Below, in pieces: positions 9,787 through 21,719 of a stretch of DNA of 64,000 nt (positions are counted from its first letter, which is position 1; each line of letters opens with the position of its first letter). Source of the DNA: Acheta domesticus (lineage: Eukaryota; Arthropoda; Insecta; Orthoptera; Gryllidae). The translations under genes and the position numbers were made by a program. The notes under the pieces are model-generated. The model was not told where the DNA came from. It did no database searches and saw only the letters and a program-made list of their open reading frames with translations. The DNA is taken from the NCBI GenBank assembly GCA_031308135.1, contig JAHLJT010003656.1:53266827-53330826 (forward strand), given 5' to 3'.

Positions 9787-11045
9787 AGCACCAGTGATTA
9801 TAGCCGAGCATAATTTCGAAATATATTTAAAATTAAATGAACAATTTGCTATTTGCGCAATTTAGCATGAACGCTCAGCAATAGCTATATGTTTATTCAC
9901 GCATTGTACCGGGCTTTCAGTGCTGTAACGCGGAGCCTTGCCTTTCAACGTTCGGTGTCTGCTAACGAATAAAAAAAAGCTATTTTCATTTTAAAAATAA
10001 TAAATCACAAAATCGGGAATGATTACATGGGTTCAACCAGCATATTATTAATGCAAACAAACCTGCTTTTCTACCGCAAAATTAATTTAAAGGCTTTATC
10101 TCTTGAGGCATGAAGTCACACTTTACTTGAGATCTACTGTTGGGAAAGTATTACTTTGTGCCTGCTAGGGATACAATCCATTTCTATGTGGCTTAATAAT
10201 GATTTACATGGCTTGTAATTTTAAAATTCATAAATCCAGAATCTTCATAATAAAAGTTAGAGGTCAAATGGAGGTTAAATCTTATCACTTCTGCTAGTTC
10301 ACTTGTCTATAAAGTGGAAAGGTCAATTAGCTCGGAGCCGTGCGGCAAGTAAAAGTTTGTCTGTATACTGTAATATTTGAATTACTTGTACGTACGAAAC
10401 TAGTAATGTCCAAGCAATGACTGAGTCTGCAACGCAGAAGGTCCGTCGAAGGGTCGCGCAAGAAGTGGTTCGGCAGCACACGCAGGCTCATTCGCTAGGT
10501 CGTCCATTATGGTGCTGTGGCAGAGTGGTACACCACCAACCAACGAATATGAAATAATAAAAATAATCGCGAGATGTATTAAAAAACATATATTCAAATG
10601 AAAATCTTAACATGTCCCATGTTAATTGAAAATACGACCAGCGTTTGGGAAAAGGCGCAGGAAAGGAAGAGAAGCAAGACGAGCATGCGACCGGCCCATT
10701 CCCGCCAATTTGCCAATTAAAGACAACAATAATTAAATCACTTTTTTTTCATTTCATCATAGGCGTACTTACGAATTTACAAAGGCATGCATGAATCTGC
10801 GATTATTTCTTCGAATTTCTCTGCAGAAAGATACAAATTGGCACCCCGCTCTCCAGGTTCCTTGGGCAGTGACCGACCCGCGGTGAAGGGGTCATGTCGC
10901 TCTCCCACTTCCAGGTACTGAAATTCCAATCCCGGTCGCTCCATATGGAAAGGGTGGAGGAGGAGAAAGCGAATTTGTAGTTGGATTTCTTATGGGGGGT
11001 CTTCTGTTTCCCTGCGTCTCATTCATCATTTCTCCATCAATCAAA
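9787..11045. other. Mostly AT-rich; short GC-richer patch at 10.84-10.98 kb
   Basis: No gene recognised. A patch at about 10845-10975 has moderate GC content and repeat-like character but lacks a clear Pol III box, tail or duplication. Confidence 0.45.
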
Positions 11046-11046
11046 T

Positions 11047-11600
11047 CTTTGATTGATTGTTAGTGATTCCAGGCGCATCAACTCATAAGGGGGTTGTCCC
11101 GTAAGTGTAATGTACGTTTTGCTCGGGAGGTGGGGGAGGTCTTCCCCCGCTGGATGGTTAGATCCGGCACCGACCTACCGTAGGCTAGCCGGGTTTCCCC
11201 TAACCAGGTGTCTCACACCAGAAGGGCACCGCCCCAGTCGGGACCAGTTCTAAGCTCCCAAGCTGTCTTCTGGCACGTGTGATAGTGCAGTACATGTTAG
11301 TGTATGTGGGTGTGTGTAAGGGGAGAGGATGAGACAAGGAAGAGGTAAGAAAGAAGCCCGCGGTTCGTGGCCCGTTTGCTAGGGTGCTGCTCCGGCATTT
11401 GCCTGGTGTTGATCGGAGAAATCACTGAATACTACCTATCAGAGCAGCCGTCCGTTGGAATTCTCCTCCAGATAGTGACTGAATTCAACCCAGCTGATAA
11501 GCTAGTGTCGAAAATTCTGCCAGCGTTGGGACTAGAACCTATGACCTCCCAGTCAGAGGGACTGCAGTGACATCAGTTGATGTCCTGAGTCAATTGTCCC
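11047..11600 (-). mobile_element. SINE A copy 3
   Basis: This aligns along its whole length with SINE A copy 2. The tRNA-like head is at the right end (A-box-like GACTCAGGA about 11583-11592, B-box-like GGTTCTAGTCCC about 11527-11539, one base off consensus), and the GATTGATTG tail is at about 11050-11060. The open frame at 11367-11570 is inside it. No target-site duplication is seen, and the right edge abuts SINE A copy 4. Confidence 0.85.
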
Positions 11601-11632
11601 GGTAGTATCACGCATTACCCATCTATCCAGAG

Positions 11633-12025
11633 ATCGTTTATTGTTCCTGGGTGCGTCCAATTCTATGGTCATTAGACCCGTAAGATAGGGCGTACTATTT
11701 CTTGGGAGGAGATGGTGTCGCTTCCCCCGCTGAACCGTGAGATCCCGCGTCGACCTAAACGTCACACTATTTCCTCTTCAGGTATCTCTCCCAGCGAGGC
11801 ACTGCCTCAGCCGGAACAAGTTCGTCCCGAATTGTCTCCCGACAGATGTGATGGTTTAGTGCAGGTGGTGTGAGTGTGTGCGCGAGCGCGCGCGCGCCCG
11901 CGTGCGTGTGTGTGTGTGTGTGTGAACGGAGAGAAGAGAGTACCAGGATCACAAAGGAATGACAATGCGTGGTCCGTGGTCCGTTTGTTTTGGTATGAGT
12001 ATTATTTGATCGAAGGAATAAACTG
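11633..12025 (-). mobile_element. SINE A copy 4, more diverged
   Basis: Landmarks in the same order as copy 3 are TTATTGTTCCTGGGTGCGTC (tail end), CTTCCCCCGCTGAACCGTGAGATCC, CAGGTATCTC, GGCACTGCCTCAGCCGGAACAAG, a GT-rich run, GTGGTCCGTTTGTT and TTGATCGAAGGAAT. The tRNA-like head is missing. It sits directly beside copy 3 in the same orientation. Confidence 0.72.
11872..11924 (+). repeat. GT/GC alternating microsatellite inside SINE A copy 4
   Basis: GTGTGTGCGCGAGCGCGCGC followed by a (GT)n run. It is an expansion of the GTGTGTG stretch found at the same place in other SINE A copies, and alternating purine-pyrimidine DNA of this kind is Z-DNA prone. Confidence 0.8.
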
Positions 12026-12465
12026 GTGGTGCAACAGAATGGCACAGATTTTCTGGTATTAATTTTCTAATTTCTTTGGTCTGGGCTAGCTTTTCGGAAT
12101 TGTCTTATCCTTTTTCCAACTGCCATCTATCCCGACGAAAACATTTTTTTGAAATCTCCAATTGTTTGGTTTCCTAATGGTAGAACCAAAATATTACTTT
12201 GAGAACGTAAAAAAAAAGATTAAAACTTCGTCCTATATGGAAATTTTGGTTGAAAAATTTTGAGCGATTTATGAGCAAATGGCGATTAAATGTTATTAAA
12301 GAGTGCGGTTACCACTATCGCCACTGACCTTCCGGTCAGCGACGCTGCAGGCGCAACAACAAAGCAAGTTCCGAGCTATCCCAGCCAGTGTCAACCTCCT
12401 ATCCTTCAAAACCATTTCATCACTATTATGGCCAAAAAGTGTTTGTCGGAGGATCACAATAAAGA
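12026..12465. other. AT-rich region, nothing recognised
   Basis: No support for exons. The plus-strand frames that begin here run on only because of the downstream GC-rich minisatellite. Confidence 0.45.
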
Positions 12466-13150
12466 TACGCGCCTCCCAGCAGGCACGCGCACGTCAGCAA
12501 AAGCCCTCTCCAGGGAGGCCCTCGCGGCGCGGCCTGCGCCTCCCCCGAGCACCTGTCGCGCCGCGCTGCACCGGCTGCTCGCGGCGGTGGCGGCGGCGGC
12601 GGAAGTGGCGGCGGGCGAGGCGGAAGCGGCGCCGGAAACGGGGGTGGCAGACGCTCCGCCGCGCCGCGCCGCGCCGCGCCGCGGGGCCGCTTCGCTCGCA
12701 GGGCCGCTCTCCGCCCAGGCGCGCCCTTGCCTTCTGCCCACCGGGCACCGGGCACTTGGAACTGAGTATCAGGCACCGGGCACCGGGCACCGAGCACCGA
12801 ACACAGAGCACCGGGCACTGGGCACCGGGCATTGGGCACCGGCCATTGGGCATTGGGCACCGAGCACTGGGCACCGGGCACCGGGCACCGGGCACCGGGC
12901 ACCGGGCACCGGGCACCGGGCACCGGGCACCGGGCACCGGGCACCGGGCACCGGGCACCGGGCACCGGGCACCGGGCACCGGGCACCGGGCACCGAGCAC
13001 CGAGTACCGAACACAGAGCACCGAGTACCGAACACAGAGCACCGGGCACCGGGCATTGGGCACCTAGCATTGGGCATTGGGCACCGAGCACCGGAGAAAA
13101 GTGGCAGTGCGTGCAGCGGGTTGCCCAGTGCGCGGTGAAGCTGTCAACGC
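12466..13150. other. CpG island 3
   Basis: A GC- and CpG-rich block. The first part (12480-12735) is rich in GCGGCG, including a GGCGGC run near 12583-12602. The rest is the 7-bp minisatellite described separately. Confidence 0.6.
12738..13098 (+). repeat. 7-bp GC-rich minisatellite (GGGCACC)n
   Basis: Roughly 50 tandem units of GGGCACC. A homogeneous core spans about 12866-12993, and variant units (GGGCATT, GAGCACC, GAACACA, GAGTACC) are concentrated at both edges, including two copies of a 21-bp combination of variants near 12996-13040. Because 7 is not a multiple of 3 and the unit has no stop in any phase, all six frames stay open. The plus-strand frame reads APGTGHR repeats and the minus-strand frame reads GARCPVP repeats. 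These long open frames should not be annotated as genes. Confidence 0.93.
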
Positions 13151-15980
13151 ACGAAAACCGGACGAAACGCTTCATATGGAAGATCGTTCTTTCGCTTTCT
13201 CGCAGGGCTACCGCGCTCCTTGTCTGCCTTGAAGTCTATACGCAGAGCCCTGTCACAGATCAGAAATGTCGATACCGCTCATTCGCGGCGGTTCTCGACG
13301 ATATCCGCGGAGGGTGCTCAGAGCACAGTTTTCCGATAGTTTGGGTATATTTCAGTAGTGAAAATAACCACGAGCTCTCTCATGAAGGAGAAAATAATTT
13401 AATACAGAATTTTAATTACTTTCAATAATAAAAAAATTGAATTCAGAGCATCCGAAGTTTCAATTCCATAACTATTCAAAAGTTTGCAATGTGCCTTGTG
13501 GAATGGAATATTAATTCAGTTTTCGCAGAGATTGCCATACTAGTTAGTCTACATTGTTCAGTTATCCCCTCCATTGCAATTGAAATTAATCATGGTTTAA
13601 GACTGTTTAAGAGAGACGCTTGAGCTATAAACGTGGCGAGACATCCGGTGACGCCTCCAGCCTCCAGTATTCATTGTCCAGCGTTGCCTTTTGGTCGCGG
13701 CGACTTGGAGGGCGCACCCCCAGTACAGGTCTAGAATCGGTATTGTTCGTTCCCCATAATGGCGGTGCCGAACTAGAATTCTCGAAAAAAATGGTCTTAG
13801 TGCGCTTGCCTTAGCGCGCGGGAAATTTTTTTCATGTAAGATTTTGAGGTTCTCCTGCTCTACCACATCCCAAAGGCGCCAATATCCGCCCTCTCGCATC
13901 CGTTTCGATTAGCGCATCGCCTTCACAGCGCGCCCGCCGTCTAGCTGCACCTCCACCTTTCGTCCGATCAATGCGTTGCTCACTAGTGTCCGGGTGAAAG
14001 TCTGTCACGACGTTACTTATGGATGTTCAACAAGTCTGTACACGAGACATATTTACTTGCATAAATCTTCAGTACATGAGCAACTGTGAAACGTTGCGAC
14101 AAAAAATCAGGAGTCGGCCTGTTTCGATTATGATCGATTAACCCATGGAGTAGTAGCCATGGGCTGTCGTTTTATCCCACACGGGAAGAACGAAACTAAA
14201 AAAGCGTCATGTTTTCCGAACATTGTCATTTTAAGTTTTAATTTTAATTGGGTTGCAATGCATTGGGTCGATTTGAATTGCATCAAAGTCAAGAATGAGC
14301 AATCTTTTCATATAAAAATATTCAATGCTTTATATTAATCTTCTTTACCTCTAAGTGCACTCCTTATTTAACCCGAAGTTGTTAGCAATCGAGACATACT
14401 CGTATGTCGAGGAATACTTCAACAAATTAGACAAACAAAAAGCGTGTAACTGTTTTTTAACCTCTTCACGGACATTGGCACATACTGCAGGTGGCCATTA
14501 AAATTACTTTAAATTATAAAGATCAAGAAAAGGTCCTCTAGAGGACAATGGGAACGGATGTGGCCTTGAAGTCCACAAATTTTGGCTGCTTTGGACCTAA
14601 CCAGTGCAGACTTTCAATCTTCAACTGTTCATGAAGAAGGCTGTGTTTTTATGTGATTATGGTATGTGTGTAAAGGAAAAATTAAAAACCGTTTGAGAAG
14701 AAAGAATTGAAACCATTTGACTTTTTGAAAAGTATACTCAGTCTTGTAAAATTGTAGATCGCAAACTTCGTGACTTGTGAAAAACTGGCGTTTCCTTAAA
14801 TTTTTAAGTAGTTAATAATTAATGTAGCCAGTTCATATCTAACTTTGAAAAAGTATACTTGATATAATGTTTTTATAAAAAATGAACTTAACATTTTCAT
14901 TCTTAAATAGGTTTTATTAAGCGTAAATGAATTTGCCTTGTTTATGTTTTATCACAGATGACAACAAAAATACATTCACTTCAACCGACATTTTTAAATA
15001 CATTTGCGTTTCTTGAGAGTTTACTTGTTGAGTAATTCCATCTTTCAAACAATTTTCTCAATTATAGGAAAAAAAATTCTGCTGTTCAAAATATTGTTAG
15101 TAAAAACTGTTAGAAAATTCTGAGATGTCTTTATTATGATAGCGATATATTTTAAGTTACGATAGTGTTTGATTGCTTAAGTGGGTTTAAATATTAATTT
15201 TATTTGAAATAATTTGTAATTCATTTTAGTCGCATATGTAAATAAACGTTCACGTGAATTAAAAAATGGAATACGGTGTTGTAAACGTTGTCATACTAAA
15301 ACGTATTTTTATTTATTTATCTACATTAATTATTAAATATCCAAGATTCTCTCACACTAAGAGCTGATGGCTTTACATCTATTCTTAGCTATTCGGGAGT
15401 ATTTTCAGATCAAATTTTAAATAACGGTACAGGTGCAACACCCATATTCGGAAATACCATCAAGATTAGAATTTGTACACAAAGTGTTTCCTTACTTTCA
15501 TGCATATTGTACGAATATAAGAAATTGTGCACTACAGAATTGCACTCTGTCGAATTCATCTTGTGACTTGCGGAACGACCATGCTAGAAGGGCAACGTAT
15601 CGTGACAGCAGATAATGTCACAAAACAAGTAAAAAGTAGTTTGTGACACAAAAACTGGAACTCTTTGCATGCGAGTTATCATAGTACGGTTCCACTTATG
15701 ACGTGCAGAGACATGTGCGTTTCTCATGACACAGGCTGGAGATTCTTCAGACGATAGTCTTTGCCAAGATGTTTTTGGAGAGTAGCTGATTTAAAAAAGG
15801 AAGAAAATGAGCAGAGAGGAGAGAGAAAATGAAATTGGATAATCGTGAATGAAGAAAATAATTCATTAGCATTTTGCATAATTATGGCGATTCAGTAGAG
15901 TTTGCTGAAACTTCTCAATAAGTATATACTTTCTTAGTTTTTCTAAGGATTTGGTAAATAAATTGAAGTACATGTAAATA
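13150..15980. other. Non-coding region; GC-mixed patch at 13.6-14.0 kb
   Basis: No gene recognised. The patch at about 13610-13990 has moderate GC and a minus-strand open frame (13597-13899) containing a run beginning WRLWDVVEQENLKI. It could be a decayed repeat or exon, but I find no second copy in the window and no domain. A perfect 14-bp palindrome, GTCCTCTAGAGGAC, lies at 14533-14546. Confidence 0.4.
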
Positions 15981-17042
15981 CGATTGATTGTTACAGGATT
16001 CTGGGCACGTAGTCTCGTAAGTGTAATGCATGTTTTTTTTTGCTCGGGGATGGCGATGGTCTTCCCCCGCTGAATGGCGAGATCCGGCGCCGGCCTACCA
16101 TTGGCTAGCAGGGTTTTCCCAATCAGGGATCTCCCTCCAGAGGGGCATCGCCCCAGCCAGGACAAGCTCTAAAGGGTCGTCCATAAATTACGTAACGCCA
16201 AGAAGGGGGAAGGGGTTTGAGGCAGCGTTACGCTGCGTTACGTAGGGGTAGGGGGCTATTGTTACGTAACACTGGTATTATTTTTTTTTTCATTTTTCAA
16301 CATTTATTGAATAATTCCTTTTTTGTGACTTGTACTACAACATTAAAATATTAAGTAATTCATTTAGAAACAAAAATAAATATAAGTTATAAGATGTAAA
16401 TTGTCACAAATGGAGATCTGTTTATATACATTTTTTATTGAATTTGTAAGATTGCGAAGAAAATATTCAAAATGCTATGTAGTTTATTTTAAAATCCATT
16501 CAAATTGGCGCAGTAGACTCTCGCCCACGACGGCATGAGCATGGCTTGTGATCAAAAATGGTCTCGCCTATGCGCCCTTCCTTCACTCATAACTTGCCCC
16601 ACTTCTTCCAGTCACAAGGCAAGCGTGTTGTCGCAAGCGTTACGTAATTATTTAGGAGGGTTCAAGTGCGCGTTAAGGGTGAGTTACATGGGGAGAGGGG
16701 GTATTCAAAATACTCCAAATTTGCATTACGTAATTTACGGACGGTCCCTAAGCTCCCGGTCCCTAAGCGGTCTCCTGATTTGTGTGGTAGCGTAGTGCAT
16801 GTTAGTGTGTGTGTAAGGGGAGAGGATAGGACAAGGAAGATGTAGGAAAGATCGCGCGCGGTCCGTAGCGCGTTTGTTAGGGTACTGCTCCAACATTCGC
16901 CTAGTGTTGATCGGAGGAATCACTAAAACTACCGATATTCGGCCGCTAGAATTCTCCTGCAGACATCGCCTGAATTCGGCCGAGTTATGTACCTAGTGTC
17001 GAAAATCTTGCCGCCATCGGGACTCGAACCTAAGATCTCCCG
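15981..17042 (-). mobile_element. SINE A copy 5, split by a 576-bp MITE and 5'-truncated
   Basis: The two SINE parts, 15981-16172 and 16749-17042, are contiguous in SINE A copy 3. Read on the minus strand, the copy begins only at the B-box-like GGTTCGAGTCCC (about 17022-17034), so the A-box half of the head is missing. GTAAATA at 15974-15980 and 17043-17049 could be a short target-site duplication, which would mean truncation at insertion, but seven AT-rich bases are weak evidence. Confidence 0.8.
16173..16748. mobile_element. 576-bp inverted-repeat DNA transposon (MITE-like)
   Basis: The terminal inverted repeats are AGGGTCGTCC-ATAAATTACGTAACGC (16173-16198) and, at the other end, the complement of GGGACCGTCC-GTAAATTACGTAATGC (16723-16748). 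The shared core GTCCRTAAATTACGTAAYGC differs at two of 20 positions. TAA flanks both sides (16170-16172, 16749-16751). Removing the element plus one TAA recreates the CTCTAAGCTCCC junction seen intact in SINE A copy 3 at about 11251-11262. A 3-bp TWA duplication would fit PIF/Harbinger and a TA duplication Tc1/mariner, so the superfamily is not settled. No transposase is encoded, so it is non-autonomous. Confidence 0.87.
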
Positions 17043-17094
17043 GTAAATATAAACAAGAGAAAGACCCATTGAGACGTTTAGGTAACAACGTTGG

Positions 17095-17670
17095 TTCACG
17101 CGATCCCTCGCAGCCGCAGACCGCTGCGCGTTGCCCCACGACCGTTTCACGCCCGACCTGCGCCGCGAGCGCTGATCCCACACGCGTCCGCCCGCCCTCC
17201 TCCGCAGCGCCGGCCCGCGGTGCTCTATGCTAATCCACGCCTCTCCTCCCCTCCCTTTCCCCTTCCCTCCCCTCTACCGTATCGCGCACCTCCATCTGCT
17301 CATTTGCATATTTATTTTTCTCCCGCTCATTTCGACTTATTGTGGCGTGTAATCTCCCTTTTTCCCATTGTGTTTCGTGTTGGTTTTCCGCGCCCCGACG
17401 CGCTCTGCTCAAGTTACTCGGCCCCGGCGGAGGAACCGGTGTGTCGTCCCTGTAAACAAACAGTGCTTATTACGGCACATTAAAATCTTTCTCTTAATTG
17501 CGCTTGTACGTGATTAAGTTTCGACCCCTACGAGGCGGCGGCGGCGGCTGTCGGCAGAGACGAAACGCCGAGCGCTGAGCGCTGAGCTGAAGGACCTTTG
17601 TGGTCGCGCCGAGCCGCGCAGTGCTCGCTCCGCGCACTCAGTCTGCAAAGCGGATGCGAGCGATACCCAG
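17095..17670. other. CpG island 4 (two GC-rich patches)
   Basis: CpG-dense patches at about 17095-17225 and 17385-17660 are separated by a pyrimidine-rich stretch. A forkhead-like GTAAACAAAC lies at about 17452-17461. This is a possible promoter, but no start codon or splice junction is convincing. Open frames here overlap on both strands. Confidence 0.5.
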
Positions 17671-18925
17671 CTCCTCCGTTTCCACTAATTTGAGAGTCGA
17701 TGGTCGGGTGAATAAGTTTACAAACCAAAATGTTCCGACTTTTTAAATTCATTTTTGGTCGTTCCTAACAAGTCTGCCAATTTAACTAATGGTGCTACAA
17801 CAGCACGCACTTTTTTGGCCCGCACTTCACGCAAAAGTACGCGAAAAGTACTCAAATTTTTCGAAGTTTGGGCATCAAGGACCCACAAAACATGAATTCT
17901 AGCTACACCACGCTTTAGAGGATTTTTTTTTGTAAATTTAGAAACTGGATAAATCCACTTTTTCCATTATCGGGACCCTGTGATAAGAGTTTTTCAGCTG
18001 AAAATTCGCCGTTTTTCCGCGCAACATTACATAACTTCCTCTCTACTCCTCAGCGAGAAATTAACAAGATCATACGGTGTAGCAATTGAATATCAAATAT
18101 TGGGCAATATAGAACGTCAAAAAACCTTTCGAAGCTTTGATAATCTCGGTAGCTTCCTGTTAAAAATTGAAACAGGGTGTAAACCAGGAAAATCGAGATC
18201 GACTCCTGGTCGAGGTGACAATTGATTTGAATTATTGAACGCATTTGTTACGCAGTAACAATGACATATCGTAAAATTCATTGTGTGAGAAACATATTTC
18301 CAACCCAATTGTCAATTTCACACGATAGAGTGGTGACGTAAGTGAGCCAAGGTATAATCTTTCCTCGTACTCGTATACCCAAAATACACACTTCAGGGAA
18401 CTACTGAAAACCCAGGAGTCACGCTTCAATGTCGGGGCGAATTTTATCAATATCAGAATACGCAGTGATTTAATCCAAAAATTAACGATGTTCTTGAGTG
18501 AATACTAATTGCTTGTTCAAGGAAGGAAGAATCCTTTATAACACATTTTGTAGCCTAAAGAAAATGAACATTTACTTTCACTCCTGAGAACTTAAACACG
18601 CAGAAGCAAAATTGCTAATTATTTTACGTACAGAAACTGTGTATCAAAAACGCTCTTTCTGTTTTCATGCTACAATATATTAGGATTGGAGGAAGCCTTA
18701 AAGAATTTAGAATACACAGGCAATATACCTCCAACCGACCAGGTGTCATCCGAAAAACAAAGACCCAAATAGAACAGAGTACGTATTACAGAGAACAGAG
18801 TACATAACAGAGACAAACAGCGTAATCCGGTGACCCCGGACAGTCAAGCATTTAGAGTACATATCGATGTGAACATATTTTTAATGCTCGGTGTTAGGCT
18901 AAAGGGAGCGCAATGTTGACCACTG
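17670..18925. other. AT-rich region, nothing recognised
   Basis: Small open frames occur on both strands without family resemblance. Confidence 0.45.
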
Positions 18926-19165
18926 TGTGCCAGTGAGTTGTAGCAGCGGCGGGGGAGGAAGCGGCTGTGTGGGAAAGCGTTTGCATTCGCTTTGCGCCGC
19001 CCCGGACCGTGAAACGTGGGATCACGCGAGGTGAAGCAGCCTCGTTCGCGCGAGCCCTCACGACGCTCTCGGTTGCAGCGGCGCACTTATTCACGTCATA
19101 TCTCTGCCCCTTCAGCCTAGTCCGACTAGAGACATGCCACGGCGTCCCAGCGTGACGGTCGTAGG
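18926..19165. other. CpG island 5 (small)
   Basis: A short CpG-rich block with moderate GC content and overlapping meaningless frames. It is too short to interpret. Confidence 0.45.
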
Positions 19166-19214
19166 CTCAGGAGACCTATAGAAAGCGGGTCGCTACTTTT
19201 AGGCCACCTTTTTG

Positions 19215-19375
19215 GCATCATCTACTGACGAGAAATTTTCACATTATCAACCAATTATATGAACTGGGAAAAGACAGTGAAAAATTACAGTTACATTTTT
19301 GCTCCATCCGGGATTCGGACACGGGATCGCGGCATACAAAACTAGCTCGATAGTTACACATCACAAGGGGAGGGT
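19215..19375 (-). mobile_element. tRNA-derived SINE fragment
   Basis: On the minus strand, a B-box-like GTGTCCGAATCCCGG (about 19307-19321) follows an A-box-like TGATGTGTAACTATCGAGC (about 19345-19363), with tRNA-like spacing. About 85 bp of body follow. It differs in sequence from SINE A and SINE B. No duplication found. Confidence 0.6.
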
Positions 19376-19385
19376 ATTTATCCCT

Positions 19386-19790
19386 ACTTATCGTCAAAAT
19401 AAGTAAAAAAAATGTATGTGACAAATGGGAGAGAAGTATTATCTGCTCATGACTTCTTCAGCTCCAAGGAACAACACTACCTTTTCGTTAGACGCAGTTG
19501 AATATGAATAATGGTACTAAAAAGCAAGCTTATCAAAATTTGAAAATTAGACATTGTTGCTCCCGAGTAATAGAACACGTATTTCGCAGATTATTTTGTA
19601 CTATTGCTGACAAATTAACAACTATCCTATGACCCTCCTCCTTCTGCAAGCAGCAAAAGAAGAGCTCAGCAAAACGTACGCATTGTCAAGCTACATTTAT
19701 GTCCAGAATCAAAACAAGAGGCCACCTCAAAATTTGTTCAATGGATAACGGCAAACATGACCAAAAGCCAGAACAAGATAGAAAAAAATT
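19386..19790 (+). repeat. Repeat Y copy 1 (unclassified dispersed repeat)
   Basis: This is homologous over about 400 bp to 50177-50610. Shared segments in order are TTATCGT then an A-rich run, TATGTGACRAAYGGGRGAGAARTAT, TTCTTCAGCT, TTGCTCCnGAGYAATAGA, TTTATGTCCAGAA and a terminal ATCAAGATA-like segment. No coding frame or termini are recognised. Confidence 0.65.
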
Positions 19791-19799
19791 ACAATAATT

Positions 19800-20915
19800 T
19801 ATATTTCAGTTGTCAGCATCTGAGAGCAACTATTGCAACTCCAGTTTTTATTACAATTAACATAATGCATTTGTACAATTTCGTGCTCGGTATATTTTTA
19901 TCTGGAAGAAGATAGTTTTTCCAACGTTTATACTTAACCAAGCAGTGCATTGTGAAAAAGAAGTGAATCTTTTGTTATTAATGTAAACTGTGGTCTTTGC
20001 TGTTCATTGACTACAACTTGATAAAGTGAGTGACCTTTACTTTCCTAGATAATACGGATATGAATTTAGCTACTTGATAAATCACTGTAAGTTGCAGTAG
20101 CCTGCAATGAAATAATAAATCATAGTGTCTAGCAAAACAACGTCTGTTATGAAAGTAGATCCTAGTATTGTTGTAAACGATGTGTGCAAACTTTAATCTA
20201 CAAAATGAAATGGAAATACAATAATAAAACACTTAACCCGCAACTACAGACATACGGTCTGGGAGACCGCAACGAGTTTTCAAGGTCATATTTCTATCAT
20301 TTCCCGCTGTGTGGCGATACTGTCGTTCTCGTTACCTTCATTTCTCATCGCTCCTTAACAGTCACATAAATAGCTAAGAAATTAGTGTAATACTTGTATT
20401 TAAAAATTAATGAAGTAAAATATGTTCCCGCTGCAATATTCATATTGCTCGGGATTGAGATTCATGAAAAATTTGTAATTAGATATATACGTCAATTTGT
20501 AAAATTAATTTGCTTTTTAAATGCAATTACATAAGGCTACATAAAACACTATAACAAACTTGTTTTAATAGAAAAACTGAACATCATTTGGTTTCTTTTC
20601 CACGCCCCAATTTCCTTGAGTCTGAATTTATAACCGGTGTCCAATAAATAAGGTACCTACTTGAATTCCGTTCAATAAGCCGTATGTTTATGGAATACTC
20701 TTGGAACCTTCGCCGCATTGACATCCACCACGCGTATGACGCACACTACGCCAGGTCGCACCGATCCAACAGGTTCGGAGACCGCCAGGGCAATGCCCAG
20801 CAAGGTGAACAATCCCGTCGGCCTAATACCTTTTAATTGATTAAATAACTGTACTCCTACCGACCCGACCGTTTCTTTAATCCTCGCTGATTACATCAAT
20901 CAAGCGGGAAGAGGC
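19800..20915. other. AT-rich region, nothing recognised
   Basis: A moderately GC-rich patch at 20700-20830 is the only departure. No gene supported. Confidence 0.45.
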
Positions 20916-20919
20916 GCTT

Positions 20920-21195
20920 CGCAATTGTCGGACAAGTTGCCCGCTCCCGATACGGCCGCTGCCGGAAAGTTGACGCGCGGGGTCCGGCGCGCGGACTCGC
21001 GGTGTCCGCGCCGCGTTTTTAGGCCTCTTCCCAGAGCTCTTGAAGCGGCACCCGTGACTGACACCACAATTGGTACTATTTGCACTTGCGGCCGCTGTCG
21101 CTTCATCTGGAACGGGACCGGTCGTCCCCTTGCGCGTTGCGCTCTGGGGACTCGGCGACGGACAGGACTGGGCGTTCCCCAAGGTGCGCTCATGA
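20920..21195. other. CpG island 6
   Basis: A CpG-rich block with open frames on both strands over the same bases. It could be an orphan promoter. No splice donor stands out. Confidence 0.5.
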
Positions 21196-21477
21196 GCAAC
21201 ATTAAAATATTATGCATTGCAGGACTAAACCGAAAGGACGGTTTACTTTGGCCCTGGAGTATTCCTGAGTACCAAAACGAAAAAATGGCTTGAGCATGTA
21301 AGCTAGACACTTATGCTTCAGGTTCGCATAGTAACTGGTCAGAAAGAATCCTGAATTTTGAGGCGAATCTGAAGCCTGTAGCGCAAATGCTTGAATATTT
21401 GTCCGTCGGAGGTCAATGTAGCACCATACAGGCAAAGTAAAAGGTGTTTACGTTTCGTTAAGATATGTATTTATTAT

Positions 21478-21670
21478 TTTGATTCCCTGCTCCTGAATCT
21501 CGAGACCTATGAGAATGCCAATGTGAACACTGCTTTAATGAAATAATATTCACGATAGACTGAATGACGATGAAGCAATGGTGCAATGAGGAAGACAAAT
21601 AATAAGAACCCGAAGAAAACCTGCCGCGAACATCTGTGTCCACCACAAATGCCACCCGAAACGACTTCTT
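21478..21670 (-). mobile_element. SINE E copy 1, body only
   Basis: This shares GAARAAAACCTGCnGCRAAC and TCCACCACAAATNCCAC with the better-preserved copy at 21720-21955, but the tRNA-like head is absent. Confidence 0.45.
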
Positions 21671-21719
21671 TATTCTTTATCACATTCAACTAATTACAAT
21701 ATCTTCAATCACAATATCT

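Noticed and set aside
10845..10975. GC-richer patch as another SINE
   Set aside because: No convincing A/B boxes, tail, duplication or second copy in the window.
12290..13138. Long open frames on both strands (up to 282 codons) across the 7-bp minisatellite
   Set aside because: The repeat unit has no stop in any phase, so openness in all six frames is automatic. The translations are APGTGHR- or CPVPGAR-type repeats with no domain.
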